DNA from: Bacillus sp. FJAT-22090
GTDB lineage: Bacteria > Bacillota > Bacilli > Bacillales_A > Planococcaceae
Assembly (NCBI RefSeq): GCF_001278755.1
Contig: NZ_CP012601.1
Location: 1,116,001-1,180,000, forward strand
Length of the DNA: 64,000 nt
Direction of reading: 5' to 3'
Shown: in pieces, positions 26,199 to 35,467 of the stretch
Layout of the letters: the number at the start of each line of letters is the position of its first letter
Numbering within the stretch: position 1 is the stretch's first letter
Program-made: the position numbers and the translations under genes
The notes under the pieces: generated by a model
What the model saw: the letters and a program-made list of their open reading frames with translations, nothing else
Databases searched by the model: none
Told to the model about the DNA's origin: nothing

Positions 26199-26363
26199 GT
26201 GATTATTATAGAATCCTTAGGAGTTATTCTATTTTTATGGATTTTTTTATGGTCAATTACAAAAACGTTAGAAAAATTAACAGATAAAATTTTAGAGAAA
26301 CAAGATAAGCAGTTTAAATTATTAGAAGAAATAAAATCGAAATTAGATGATAAATTTGAATAG
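26199..26363 (+). CDS. Small membrane protein with coiled-coil tail
   Basis: About 51-54 residues: membrane segment SLGVILFLWIFLWSI then a heptad-like charged helix KTLEKLTDKILEKQDKQF and KLLEEIKSKL. The ribosome-site match AAAGGTGGTGA (26192-26202) is ideally placed for an ATA codon at 26208; the only standard in-frame start, GTG 26199, lies inside it. Other units here use the same leader with ATG, so the start codon may have mutated. The layout recalls small phage holin-like proteins, without proof. Confidence 0.5.
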   Translation: MIIIESLGVILFLWIFLWSITKTLEKLTDKILEKQDKQFKLLEEIKSKLDDKFE

Positions 26364-26401
26364 AAGATTGTGTTTCATAAAAGGCATAATAATGTTTTCC
26401 T

Positions 26402-26482
26402 AATATAACTAACGGGAGCTTTATTTCAAGAAGGAGTAAAGCCTTTTTTATTCTTCAACTAAAGCAAGGTTAGTTGAAGAAG
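26402..26482 (+). repeat. attC-like repeat, type D, complete
   Basis: ATAACTAACGGGAGC, hairpin GCTTTATTTC..GAGTAAAGC, T6, then perfect right-site arms TTCTTCAACTAA and TTAGTTGAAGAA around AGCAAGG. Confidence 0.83.
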
Positions 26483-26556
26483 TATTGTTTAGATGCGTGT
26501 TGAAATAGATATTATATAGAAATAATTCAATCTTAGAATTTGGGAGAGGGGGAGTT

Positions 26557-26961
26557 ATGTTGAGAAATATACTTACTTTATTACTTACAATATTGCTTTT
26601 AACAGCTTGTTATTCTAATCAAGAAACTATTAAAGCTACTGGTGAAGGGGACTTATGGAAAGTACATTACATATACGAAGTAACTGAGGAGGAACTCTAT
26701 AAGAGAGGAGGTATTGAATATACAGGAGATGAAGAACTTCTTTATGTCACTTATTCGTTAGTTACTGACGAAGGCGAACGTAGCGGGGAAAGAAAACCTC
26801 AAGAAAATCAAACCGCTATAGATTTTGGGGCGAGCTCAAGTAATAATCCTCCAAGAGTTATAGATGACGCAATTATATCGTTAAATCATGCTTATATAGA
26901 AATTAAATGGCGGACTAATACAGGCGAATATGAAGAAAAAATTAACTTGAAAGTTAACTAA
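26557..26961 (+). CDS. Lipoprotein of unknown function
   Basis: 134 residues. Signal peptide MLRNILTLLLTILLLTAC ends in lipobox LTAC. Mature part begins TGEGDLWKVHYIYEVTEEE and ends with AYIEIKWRTNTGEYEEKINL. The same pattern (GEGE/D-W near the start, DFG in the middle, V-W near the end) is found in the frameshifted gene at 27840, so the two are paralogues. GGGAGAGGGGGAG precedes the ATG. Confidence 0.75.
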   Translation: MLRNILTLLLTILLLTACYSNQETIKATGEGDLWKVHYIYEVTEEELYKRGGIEYTGDEELLYVTYSLVTDEGERSGERKPQENQTAIDFGASSSNNPPRVIDDAIISLNHAYIEIKWRTNTGEYEEKINLKVN

Positions 26962-27010
26962 TTTTGAGTGGATATTAATCAAACTTTATTTTTAAAGCAA
27001 TATCTAAAAT

Positions 27011-27047
27011 GCCTTATTCAACTTAAGAGGCAGTTTAATTAAATAGG
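27011..27047 (+). repeat. attC-like repeat, right site only
   Basis: GCCTTATTCAACTTAAGAGG, CAG and TTTAATTAAATAGG. It keeps + orientation next to a minus-strand gene. Confidence 0.6.
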
Positions 27048-27098
27048 AGAAAGTGAGTTTTTTTTACACTTCACACATATTGTGAATCAAACATAAAA

Positions 27099-27121
27099 GG
27101 GCAATCAAAATTAGATTGCCC
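27099..27121 (-). terminator. Intrinsic terminator of the DUF3231 gene
   Basis: GGGCAATC / GATTGCCC with a seven-base loop; on the minus strand the stem is followed by TTTTA. Confidence 0.8.
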
Positions 27122-27130
27122 AAAGAATTA

Positions 27131-27661
27131 TTATTCTTTATCTGGAAAGTTTAAGTGTAGTGGTGGAGGTATAAGCCAGCCTTTATCTTTATTTAATCGT
27201 AATAGCTTTGCTCCTAATTGGGCTTTGCTTAAATGGAATTGGCCATACATTAAAGCAATATCTTCTCTAATACACTGACCCATTGCCTGACTGCATGCGA
27301 CTAAACCTGTGGCACAATCCATTGAGAGTGCAGCACTTATTTCAGGATCATTAAATCTTGCACCAGCAGGAATGTCTTCTAGTCTTGCAACTGGCCGTTC
27401 AGGTGGTGCAGGTGGTAGTCCAATTCCATTAATTTTTAGTATTACTTCAACTTGTTTATTTTCGTCTTTCATACATTGAATCGATTCTTCAATAATCTTT
27501 ACTAAATCTTTATCACCAGTGTGATTAGCAAAGGTCTGATATGCAGCGATTAAACCGTTGTTTGTAGCTAGATTTGTCCATAAAGCAAATACTTCACCGT
27601 AATGTAACGGTTCGTCTTTTGGATTACCGCTTAGAACTCCCATTATTGCACTCCCTATCAT
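27131..27661 (-). CDS. DUF3231 family protein
   Basis: 176 residues, helical. GEVFALWTNLATNNGLIAAYQTFANHTGDKDL, GIGLPPAPPERP and EISAALSMDCATGLVACSQAMGQ are characteristic of DUF3231, a ferritin-like family common in spore formers and often repeated twice in one protein; this is a single-domain form. Function unknown, possibly coat- or stress-linked. It has its own terminator and lies against the array's direction. Confidence 0.8.
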   Translation of the reverse strand: MIGSAIMGVLSGNPKDEPLHYGEVFALWTNLATNNGLIAAYQTFANHTGDKDLVKIIEESIQCMKDENKQVEVILKINGIGLPPAPPERPVARLEDIPAGARFNDPEISAALSMDCATGLVACSQAMGQCIREDIALMYGQFHLSKAQLGAKLLRLNKDKGWLIPPPLHLNFPDKE

Positions 27662-27839
27662 TCATAATAATTTTTCATTCCAAAATATTATGTGTGTAAA
27701 TTAGAAAAGTATTCATATAGGGTTTAGAATCAATACTTAAATCACAGTTCGACCAAAATGTTTCTAAAACAAAAAATACCTTTTGCATGAGTTAAAAAGT
27801 ATTAGAGAAATTTTTGATAAAACCAGTTGATAATGGGAA

Positions 27840-28236
27840 GTGATTTCTGTCAAAAAGTTTATTTTAGCAACTTTATTTTTGGTAATCCTATTATTGTTTG
27901 CATGCCAGAGATATAAGAACGATTTAGTTTTTGTTGGCGAGGGTGAAAATTGGTCATCCAAATTATCTGTTAATCAAACTAACGGAGACGAAACATATCA
28001 AATCCAGATTTACTACAAAGGATATAGCAAACAGGATATTGAAACTTTTACTTACTATGTTGAAGCAAGGAGTAACGGAGTAATAGATTTTGGTGAGAAT
28101 AATGCTTCTTTAAATAAAGAGGGCAAGTATCAAAAAGATTAACCGATTTCTAATAGCCCATCTACAAGAAGATGAGTTAGTAATAAAAGTAGAATGGAAT
28201 GGAATAAGCGAAGATTTTACCTTAATAAATGAATGA
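27840..28236 (+). pseudogene. Frameshifted lipoprotein gene, paralogue of the gene at 26557
   Basis: The frame from GTG 27840 has a signal peptide ending LFAC and runs to a TAA at 28140. Another frame then continues INRFLIAHLQEDELVIKVEW onward to ISEDFTLINE and TGA at 28234. Joined at CAAAAAGATT (about 28130-28139), the pair aligns with the 26557 protein through its DFG and V-W ending. One surplus base explains the break. The start is also weak: GTG or ATT 27843, no good ribosome site. Confidence 0.72.
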
Positions 28237-28238
28237 TT

Positions 28239-28328
28239 TATTACTAACGTGGTGCTTTAGATAAACAAGACCATCATTTGATAGTCTATTTTTCCGTGCT
28301 CCATTAAGTAGTTGTGTAAAAGTGTAAT
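28239..28328 (+). repeat. attC-like repeat, type A, right end missing
   Basis: TTACTAACGTGGTGC, TTTAGATAAACAAG, hairpin GACCATCATTTGATAGTC plus T5. The end is replaced by unrelated sequence. Confidence 0.75.
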
Positions 28329-28454
28329 GAAAGAAAAATAAATTCTTGGGGAATGGCAGGAGTGTTAAATTTTAAGTATAGAAAAAAGCAAAAGGGTAGT
28401 TAGAAAGAAGACTAAAAAAGTCCAACAGTTATGTTGAACTTATTATACTTGTTA

Positions 28455-28814
28455 CTAATTTTCAAATTGGAGGTATTCTAAAACATTTCCGAAGGGGTCT
28501 CTAAAACTAATATATTTTCCCGGAGGACAATTAGTTGGTTCATCTATAATAAAATTTACTTCTTTCTCTTTTAAGAATTTAACTTTTTCATAAATATCTT
28601 CAGTTCGCAATCCTAATACAACTCCAGAAATATCTTGATTAGAGGTTGCATTATCTTTCTCTTCTAAAACAAGTGGTAACTCTTCATGTACTAGTGATAC
28701 AATCTTCGGACCATACTGTTTGTTTAATTCAAAACCTAAAGTATTAGTATAAAAGTCAATTGCTTTGATTAAATTTGGCACGTAAATGCTTATAACACAA
28801 ACTTGATTTTTCAT
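28455..28814 (-). CDS. VOC family (glyoxalase-like) protein
   Basis: 119 residues. VCVISIYVPNLIKAIDFYTNTLGFEL opens and CPPGKYISFRDPFGNVLEYLQFE closes the paired beta-alpha-beta-beta-beta modules. Glu in the last strand could be a metal ligand. Substrate unknown. GGAGGA stands before the ATG on the minus strand. Single-gene unit. Confidence 0.83.
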   Translation of the reverse strand: MKNQVCVISIYVPNLIKAIDFYTNTLGFELNKQYGPKIVSLVHEELPLVLEEKDNATSNQDISGVVLGLRTEDIYEKVKFLKEKEVNFIIDEPTNCPPGKYISFRDPFGNVLEYLQFEN

Positions 28815-28894
28815 ATTAGTCCTCCTATTTTCGGTATTATTAGCTATATTCTACACTATTAATAATTATCTTTTTTTAAAATAACATTTTCACT

Positions 28895-28935
28895 TTGTTT
28901 TTCATTAAACTAACGGATCAGGTTAATACAAGAAA
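28895..28935 (+). repeat. attC-like repeat, right site only
   Basis: TTTTTCATTAAACTAACGG, ATCAGG and TTAATACAAGAAAA. Confidence 0.6.
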
Positions 28936-29031
28936 AAAATTTGAATATTAATTCGAAAAATGTTGAATTTTGTATTCGAAATATGTATTGTTTAAATTAA
29001 GTCGACTAATAATCTTATGGGGGGTACTTAA

Positions 29032-30066
29032 TTGAAGTATGTAAATTTAGATGAACCTGAATCAGTGTCAATAATAGTAGAAACATCTCCTGTTTGGGAA
29101 ACTATCCTTGGGATTGCTGGTTACACCCATGGTCAAATAAGGCACACTTTTGATTTAGATCAAAGGTGGGAGTCATCAACTATGCCAAATACACTTAAAG
29201 AATCATTAAAGGAAATCCAAAAGACTAATTTCTGGTACAGCTTAATCTTGTTGCAAGACAATTATTCAGCACAAACGATAGAGGAATTTTCTAACAAGAT
29301 GTTAAATATGGATAGAAGAGAGTTTTATGGAACACTACTGCCCTATAAAGACCGTAAGAGTGAAATTATTCGAAAGGAACTGATTAATAAGATAGATCAA
29401 GGCGGCAACTTTAAGGAATATGCGTCCTATTTTAAGGGTCACGATTATTTAGAAGGATATGTTCTTAATCTTGAACGGTATTCGCAAAGTGAACTTATTG
29501 AGAATTTTATTAACGTACTGAACGAATGGTTTGATTGGATATCGAAGTTTGACGAGTGGACAAAGTGGAATCGAGCAATAGAGTTTGAAGGGAAACAATA
29601 TCATTCTATAGATAAAACAAAACCAATTGAGGCCATTGAAATGATTACCGGCGGAGTTGAATATTTTCCTGAACCATCAGTTTGGATGGTAAAGCTTATT
29701 CCTCAAGTGTCCTATCGTCCCTGGACTTTAACGGTACGAACACCTGAGACTAAGTTATTTTTTTATCCCTTGAGGGAAGAGTATTTTTTGGAACCAGGCA
29801 TTCCTCCTATGGAATTGATTCGTGGACATAAAGCATTAGGTGATGAAGTACGACTGAAGATACTTTACCAATTGACGAAAGGTGCATCTTCTTTACAAGA
29901 TTTAAGTATACAATTCAATGTTTCTAAGACAACCATTCACCATCAGCTTTCCTTATTGAAAGCAGCCAAATTTGTTCAAGTAAACAAAGGAATTTACACA
30001 ATCAATAAAACTCATATTAATGCTTTCCCTGGTCATCTTAGTAAATTTCTTGGTGAAAATCAATGA
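29032..30066 (+). CDS. ArsR-type transcriptional regulator with large N-terminal domain
   Basis: 344 residues. Roughly the first 245 residues form a DUF5937-like domain of unknown ligand; the C-terminal 90 (HKALGDEVRLKILYQLTKG, DLSIQFNVSKTTIHHQLSLLKAA) are a winged helix of the ArsR family. TTG start after GGGGGG. It overlaps the following MFS gene by ATGA (30063-30066), so regulator and transporter are translationally coupled and the regulator probably controls this efflux pump. Confidence 0.83.
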   Translation: MKYVNLDEPESVSIIVETSPVWETILGIAGYTHGQIRHTFDLDQRWESSTMPNTLKESLKEIQKTNFWYSLILLQDNYSAQTIEEFSNKMLNMDRREFYGTLLPYKDRKSEIIRKELINKIDQGGNFKEYASYFKGHDYLEGYVLNLERYSQSELIENFINVLNEWFDWISKFDEWTKWNRAIEFEGKQYHSIDKTKPIEAIEMITGGVEYFPEPSVWMVKLIPQVSYRPWTLTVRTPETKLFFYPLREEYFLEPGIPPMELIRGHKALGDEVRLKILYQLTKGASSLQDLSIQFNVSKTTIHHQLSLLKAAKFVQVNKGIYTINKTHINAFPGHLSKFLGENQ

Positions 30067-31280
30067 GAAAACTTTCAAAATCTTTCCAAGCACTTTGGGT
30101 TGGTCAAATTGTATCTGAATTTGGTGGTGCTGCAGGCGGGATTATAAATGGGTTACTCCTGTATGAACTTACGGGCTCCAAAGAATGGATGGCAACTATT
30201 TGGTTGATATATTTTATTCCATCTCTTCTATTGCAAAGTATAAGTGCACCTTTCTTGAATCATGTTGTGAAAGAAAAAATGCTTCGAAATATTCAGTTGG
30301 TACGAGCTGGAGCATACTTAATTCCTCTTGCGGGGTATCTGATTGGATCAGAAATTGGAATAATGATTGGATTGGTTTTGCTCCAATGTGTGTTGGGTTT
30401 GATGCAACCGATATACGCAAGCCTTTCCTTTTCTTTAATTCCTGAAATATGTAAGGAAGATGAACTTGTTGAAGCAAACGGTTTGTTGGACACTACACTA
30501 AGACTTATGAGTATTATCGCTCCAGGAATTACATCTTTATTACTTTTGATTATTCCGATGCAATATATCTATTTAGTGTCTTCTATCATGTTTTTGATAA
30601 GTTTTATCTCACTTTCCAGAATGCCTGTTATGAGTATTAATAAAATGGCAACATGGTCAAAAAAGTTTTGGTGGGAAGAACTAAAAGAGGGATACAGAGT
30701 TTTCTTTAGTTTTCCCCTTCTGCTTAGACTAACTGTACTCTCATCAACAGTTCAGTTTGCTGTAGGAGCTACGATGGTTTTAAGCTTACCCTTTATACAA
30801 GGGGAACTTGGTGGCCAACCATGGCAATATGCAATATTTAAAGGTGCTTTTCCTGTGGGTTATGTTTTAGGTACGGTACTACTTTTAAAAATACCCAAAA
30901 CTCCATCGGTTATGTACCTAGGATTACTTGGTGGAGGATTATCGTTTATTCTTTTATTCTTTGTACAAACAATTCAATTCGCTTGGTTATGTGAATTAAT
31001 GGGAGGGCTATTATTTCCTCTTTTTAATGCACAAAGTGCCGCCATTTTCCAACAAGAAGCTCCTCGTAATCGTTTAACTCAACTAAGTGCTGTTCGTCTT
31101 TTTATATTTAGAGTATCTATGCCTGTTGGGATATTATTTGCTTCATCAGCTTTTTTCGATATTAGCACTCGGAGCATGTACCTCATTATCGGTTTATCAA
31201 TTGTACTTCCTGCCATGTTCTTCTTAATTAGTTCAGTTAACCACTTAAATAAATTTTTTATTGGTGTAAAGGAGAAATAA
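30063..31280 (+). CDS. MFS transporter
   Basis: 405 residues with about 11-12 membrane segments, MFS_3/EntS-like. LWVGQIVSEFGGAAGGIINGLLLYELTG is a typical opening and GLMQPIYASLSFSLIPEICKEDELVEANGLLDT the motif region between helices 4 and 5. It probably exports a drug or siderophore-like compound by proton antiport. It is second in a two-gene operon with the ArsR-type regulator, an arrangement common for macrolide-type exporters in Bacillus. Confidence 0.85.
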   Translation: MRKLSKSFQALWVGQIVSEFGGAAGGIINGLLLYELTGSKEWMATIWLIYFIPSLLLQSISAPFLNHVVKEKMLRNIQLVRAGAYLIPLAGYLIGSEIGIMIGLVLLQCVLGLMQPIYASLSFSLIPEICKEDELVEANGLLDTTLRLMSIIAPGITSLLLLIIPMQYIYLVSSIMFLISFISLSRMPVMSINKMATWSKKFWWEELKEGYRVFFSFPLLLRLTVLSSTVQFAVGATMVLSLPFIQGELGGQPWQYAIFKGAFPVGYVLGTVLLLKIPKTPSVMYLGLLGGGLSFILLFFVQTIQFAWLCELMGGLLFPLFNAQSAAIFQQEAPRNRLTQLSAVRLFIFRVSMPVGILFASSAFFDISTRSMYLIIGLSIVLPAMFFLISSVNHLNKFFIGVKEK

Positions 31281-31336
31281 CAATCAGTTTCTATTAAAAG
31301 AGCGTTCTTAGTGTTTTACCCTCTTTTTGTTGAACC

Positions 31337-31369
31337 TTTTGAACTAACGGGCAGTTTAGTTCAATAAGC
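31337..31369 (+). repeat. attC-like repeat, right site only
   Basis: CTTTTGAACTAACGGGCAG and TTTAGTTCAATAAG. Confidence 0.7.
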
Positions 31370-31378
31370 AGGAGTTTT

Positions 31379-31489
31379 TGAAAAGATGAAGAAGCATTTG
31401 CTATATGGGGAAATATAGCTAAAAACTATTCTCATGAGGAGTGGTTTAATAGAAGAACATCAGTACAAAAACAAGTTGGAGAAGCATGA
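31379..31489 (+). pseudogene. C-terminal gene fragment
   Basis: Open frame without start directly after a repeat: DEEAFAIWGNIAKNYSHEEW, then a basic end and TGA. It is the tail of a lost gene. Family unknown. Confidence 0.4.
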
Positions 31490-31545
31490 GAAACATTTAT
31501 ACAATATGTGTTGATTATAATATACAAAAATCAGGAGGTAATTAT

Positions 31546-31953
31546 ATGGGAAAATCTATAAATTACACGATAGAACCCCCTAATAACTTTGAGCAATTAC
31601 TAACCTTATATGAATCTTTAGGATGGAATTCACTTAAATTAACAAGTAATTATTTGGAGCGAATGTGCAATCAAAGTTGGTATGCGATTTACGCATTTGA
31701 TGAAAAACAATTAGTCGGTATGGGACGTGTTATTTCAGACGGTGTAATAACTGGATTAGTTTGTGGATTGTGTGTTCTACCAAGCTATCAGTCAGAAGGA
31801 ATCGGCAAGGAAATGGTGAATCGAATAATTCAACATTGTGAGCAAAATCGGGTAATTCCTCAATTAATGTGTGTGGAAAGTTTAGAACCATATTATGAAA
31901 CTTTTGGGTTTAGGAAATTCACTATCGGGATGTCAAAAAATATAAATAGATAG
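31546..31953 (+). CDS. GNAT family N-acetyltransferase
   Basis: 135 residues. GLVCGLCVLPSYQSEGIGKEMVNRIIQHC contains the acetyl-CoA loop (QSEGIG), and MCVESLEPYYETFGFRKF closes the fold. AGGAGG at 31532-31537 fixes the start at ATG 31546 although the frame is open to 31486. Small single-domain members acetylate amines; substrate unknown. Confidence 0.85.
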   Translation: MGKSINYTIEPPNNFEQLLTLYESLGWNSLKLTSNYLERMCNQSWYAIYAFDEKQLVGMGRVISDGVITGLVCGLCVLPSYQSEGIGKEMVNRIIQHCEQNRVIPQLMCVESLEPYYETFGFRKFTIGMSKNINR

Positions 31954-31970
31954 ATTTAATTTGATTTCTT

Positions 31971-32060
31971 GATTTAACTAAAGGATGTTTAAGTTAATGA
32001 TCATGGGTTGCTTAGGCAGCTCTTTTTTCTTATTGAACTAAAGAGGCAGTTTAGTTAAAA
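31971..32060 (+). repeat. attC-like repeat, type C, complete
   Basis: GATTTAACTAAAGGATG, hairpin GGTTGCTTAGGCAGC, T6, right site TTATTGAACTAAAGAGGCAG with TTTAGTTAAAAGGAG. The 32061-32283 stretch after it holds only a doubtful 45-codon frame. Confidence 0.83.
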
Positions 32061-32283
32061 GGAGTATTTTGAAATGTTATTGAATAAGTTAATAAATGTA
32101 AAAAATATTAGGTTTGTTGTTTTAAAGGGTGTTGTGAATTACAACTTGAAAAGAAGATTGGAACCCTACGTTCTATTCAAAACATGCTTCAAATCTATTA
32201 GTAATTTCTGATGAAGAGATAAGTAACTATTTACGTTTTTTCATAAACTGAACAGAATCAGCAATAAAAAAGGGGATATAAAA

Positions 32284-33207
32284 ATGAGTTTACAAATTTA
32301 TAGCAAAAAACGTTCTATACAAAGTTATCTTTTTGAAAAATATCTAACTTTGCGAAATACAAAAAAGGGTTTTTCCACTATTGAACATACCTCGCAGTTC
32401 GTAAAACAAAGGGGAACTGAAAATATTAAGCCATATGTTATAGGGAATGTTAAATTTTCCACCGATATTAAGGAGCAAGTAATTGAGGACATAAAGGTTT
32501 TTACATTAAATGACCAAAAATCTTTGAAACAAAAAGTAATTCTCTATATACATGGAGGTGCCTGGACTAATCAACCTTTAATTTTTCACTGGAGGTTCAT
32601 GGATAAAATGGCTCAATCATTAAATGCAAAAATTATTGCTCCTATTTACCCTAAAGTACCTAATTTTAATTATCAGCACACCTACCCAAAACTCTTAAAC
32701 CTATATAAAGAAATCCTTGGAACAGTTGAAAGTCCTATACAACTGACCATCATGGGGGATTCGGCAGGAGGAAATATATCACTTGGTTTGGCACATCTCT
32801 TAAAGACGAATAATATACCTCAACCAAAAGATATCATTTTGTTATCTGCATGTGTTGATATGGGGCTTGATAACCCTCTAATACCTGAATATGAAAAAAA
32901 GGACCCAATGTTGGCTATTGGAGGAATGGAAGTGATTACAAAGATTTGGGCAGCTGATAAGAACATAGATGACCCATTAATTAGTCCAATCTATGGTAAC
33001 TTTAAAGGACTTGGGAAAATCACTCACTTTATTGGAACACACGAAGGTTTATATCCAGATGCTATGAAACTTGATGAAAAACTAACAGAGCAAGGAATTG
33101 AAATCAATACATTTGTATATCCAAAAATGAATCATGTGTTTGTTGTAATGCCAATCCCTGAAGCTAAAGATGCTCAACAAAAAATTATTGAGATCATTAA
33201 TAACTAA
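32284..33207 (+). CDS. Alpha/beta hydrolase, HSL-type esterase
   Basis: 307 residues. ILYIHGGAWTNQ is the oxyanion HGG motif, IMGDSAGGNIS the nucleophile elbow, D in NIDDPLISPIYG and H in YPKMNHVF complete the triad. This is the alpha/beta-hydrolase-3 (hormone-sensitive lipase) family acting on short acyl esters. No signal peptide, so cytoplasmic. GGGG lies about 8 nt before the ATG. Single-gene unit. Confidence 0.86.
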   Translation: MSLQIYSKKRSIQSYLFEKYLTLRNTKKGFSTIEHTSQFVKQRGTENIKPYVIGNVKFSTDIKEQVIEDIKVFTLNDQKSLKQKVILYIHGGAWTNQPLIFHWRFMDKMAQSLNAKIIAPIYPKVPNFNYQHTYPKLLNLYKEILGTVESPIQLTIMGDSAGGNISLGLAHLLKTNNIPQPKDIILLSACVDMGLDNPLIPEYEKKDPMLAIGGMEVITKIWAADKNIDDPLISPIYGNFKGLGKITHFIGTHEGLYPDAMKLDEKLTEQGIEINTFVYPKMNHVFVVMPIPEAKDAQQKIIEIINN

Positions 33208-33305
33208 TTGAGGTCTTTCAACTGCAAATTATTAGAGACCTAGAGCGTCATTTAGGCAGCATTTTTGTCATTAAATGCTCAGGTTATAAGATTTTGAAGG
33301 TTTGC

Positions 33306-33325
33306 ATTTAAACTAACGGGTGCAA
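33306..33325 (+). repeat. attC-like repeat, left site remnant
   Basis: ATTTAAACTAACGGGTGC in a 430-bp stretch (33208-33641) without genes. The stretch also shows a decayed type C-like segment near 33228-33290. Confidence 0.5.
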
Positions 33326-33580
33326 AAAGTATGACACGGAGAACCCAGTATCATTACTAACACTGACTACCTTATGAATTAATCGAACGAGAGAAATCGC
33401 AATTGTCGCGAGGGGCACTTGGCAGAATTCCTTTATCACCTTTTCTTTTTAAAATCCCATAGAAGTACCATTAAGGAATTACCCTCGGTTAAGCTGTTAA
33501 AAGGACCAATTAATTAAAATGATCCTTTTATTTGCCTCTAAACTAAAACTAGTAAATTTATACAATATTTTATACTGTTT

Positions 33581-33610
33581 TGAAAACGGATTGCAGTTGT
33601 GAATCGTCTA
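33581..33610 (+). promoter_or_regulatory. ECF-type promoter candidate
   Basis: TGAAAAC and CGTCTA are 17 bp apart, about 32 bp before the sigma-factor remnant. It fits autoregulation by an ECF sigma factor. Confidence 0.6.
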
Positions 33611-33641
33611 ATAGTCAAAGAGAATCAGAGGGGAATAAGGG

Positions 33642-33921
33642 ATGGATCGTGTTTTGGCGGAACAAGAATTGCGTCTGGTCTTATCTATAAAGACCTATTT
33701 AACAAAGAACACTATAAATAAATGCATGGATTATATAAAAAGCTGGCGCTATCGAAGTTATCATCTACCGATACTTTGAGGAGTTATCTATTGTAGAAAT
33801 TGCCCAGATGTTATCGATATCTTCCAACACAGTAAAGACCAGACTAAAGAAATCTCGTGCACTGTTAAAAGAACAATTGAAACATAAGCAATGGGAGGAG
33901 CTTCTAAATGAAGGGAATTAA
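33642..33921 (+). pseudogene. ECF sigma factor gene, broken
   Basis: A frame from ATG 33642 runs 45 codons and stops at TGA. Another frame then encodes a sigma region 4 ending: AIEVIIYRYFEELSIVEIAQ, MLSISSNTVKTRLKKSRALL and stop at 33921. Region 2, needed for -10 recognition, is missing or unrecognisable. The remnant still overlaps the partner gene by several bases, as in an intact sigma/anti-sigma operon. Confidence 0.78.
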
Positions 33922-35236
33922 GCGTCAGCTGAACGCTATATTGAGTGATACATCCAAAAGGGGTAATCGTGTACAAGAAGGAGTAAATTTGAAATTGGGA
34001 AAACAACATCAAAACATACAAGTAGTAGGCTGGCGATATTATGCAACGATCACTGCTTTTATAAGTCTAATAGCATTTTGTATCTATTTAATTCCATTCG
34101 GTAATGTTGTAGATAATGTAAGCATGACAGAACTGGAACCTCCATTAACTGTACCCGCAATAGAAGATGTCGATGAAAAACTAGCTTTAGAAAAGGGAGA
34201 TTATTACGAGATATTAAGACAATATTTCTTTCCTGATGGATCGAAGGCAACATTTTTAGGTGGATTTGAAAATGGTGGCGTCAAAATAGAAACAACTTGG
34301 TTAGATGATCATTATGTTCGACAAAATATCATTAATGATGGAGGAAATGTAGAACGTATTTATCGTTTAAAGGATAACCATATAGAAATAGTTTATGAGG
34401 AAATGGCAGATGGAGTACCCCGAATCCAATGGACTATTGAAAAACTAAATAAACTTCCCGTGAAGGAAATTTTATTCGAAGCTCCTTTTGAAGTAGGCAA
34501 TCAATATGGAGATTGGTCTGTAATCGAAACCTCCGGTGAAGTAACAACAACCTATGGTAGTTTTTCGGATGTTCTGATTTTAGAATGTGCAGACAACGAG
34601 AATAATAGATGGATGAGGAGATACTATGTACGAGGTTTTGGTGAGGTGAAATGGGAGTTTGCAGAGCTTAATAAGGGGACTGGAGAATACGAAGTTATTT
34701 TGAATACTGATTTGTCGACAATAACCCCCTCAGTACTAGAAGAAAAGTCTATGTCACTTTTTGAAAGTGATGTAGAAACTAATTATGAACCTAATTCACA
34801 TTCTGAATGGAAAAAATCTCCTGAAGGTTTAAAGCAAGCAACAATTGCCGGTCGAGGAGAATTAGCAGAGGAAGAAGGGGAAGCAGTTCTAGTTATTGAA
34901 AACTTTAATACAAATGAATCCGTCATTTACAAACTCAAAGATAATATTGATGGTCAATACACTCCTAAGTATGTGGAATGGATAGATGAAAACCGACTTT
35001 TTGTGATAGTTGGATTTGCACACGGCACTGTAACAAGAGGTGGTCAACTGTATGAGATGAACATAAAAGAGTATACGACGGTTCCAGTACTTGAAGACTT
35101 GAAAGAAAACGAAGAAATTATGGATATCAAGGGCAATGGGGAAGGTAAATTCACCTATCGAAAACATGTTTATGACGATGAATATTACAGTGAAGGTCAT
35201 ATAGAGGAAGAGACAATTACAGTTCCTTACAATTAA
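33908..35236 (+). CDS. DUF4652 protein, probable anti-sigma-type partner
   Basis: 442 residues. About 45 N-terminal residues are cytoplasmic and basic, a membrane segment follows (YYATITAFISLIAFCIYLIPFG), and the rest is extracellular. The last 150 residues (IDGQYTPKYVEWIDENRLFVIVGFAHGTVTRGGQLYEM) match DUF4652. GGGAGGAG precedes the ATG inside the sigma remnant. With the sigma factor broken, its regulatory role here may be lost. Confidence 0.72.
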   Translation: MKGIKRQLNAILSDTSKRGNRVQEGVNLKLGKQHQNIQVVGWRYYATITAFISLIAFCIYLIPFGNVVDNVSMTELEPPLTVPAIEDVDEKLALEKGDYYEILRQYFFPDGSKATFLGGFENGGVKIETTWLDDHYVRQNIINDGGNVERIYRLKDNHIEIVYEEMADGVPRIQWTIEKLNKLPVKEILFEAPFEVGNQYGDWSVIETSGEVTTTYGSFSDVLILECADNENNRWMRRYYVRGFGEVKWEFAELNKGTGEYEVILNTDLSTITPSVLEEKSMSLFESDVETNYEPNSHSEWKKSPEGLKQATIAGRGELAEEEGEAVLVIENFNTNESVIYKLKDNIDGQYTPKYVEWIDENRLFVIVGFAHGTVTRGGQLYEMNIKEYTTVPVLEDLKENEEIMDIKGNGEGKFTYRKHVYDDEYYSEGHIEEETITVPYN

Positions 35237-35333
35237 TTAGTTAGTTTTTAGATATACTAAAAAGTTAGTCAACTTGACACTCATAATTTCATATTTGCGT
35301 TTAGGTATTAAATATAAGAGGGTGGGATATTAG

Positions 35334-35456
35334 ATGAGTGAGAAATTATATAATTTAATTAAAGCAGTTTGTTTAATAGTCATTGCATTCGCTAGTGTAA
35401 TAATATCTATGCAACTTACGCACATCGGATATTTGCTAAAAGCTATTGGACATTAA
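35334..35456 (+). CDS. Very small membrane protein (40 residues)
   Basis: MSEKLYNLIKAVCLIVIAFASVIISMQLTHIGYLLKAIGH contains one membrane segment. GAGGGTGGGAT lies before the ATG and a right-site repeat follows the stop by 12 bp. No homologue recognised. Confidence 0.55.
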   Translation: MSEKLYNLIKAVCLIVIAFASVIISMQLTHIGYLLKAIGH

Positions 35457-35467
35457 AAGACTATCAT

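Noticed and set aside
32073-32210. 45-codon frame before the esterase gene
   Set aside because: Weak start, no domain; probably a remnant of the shared leader region.
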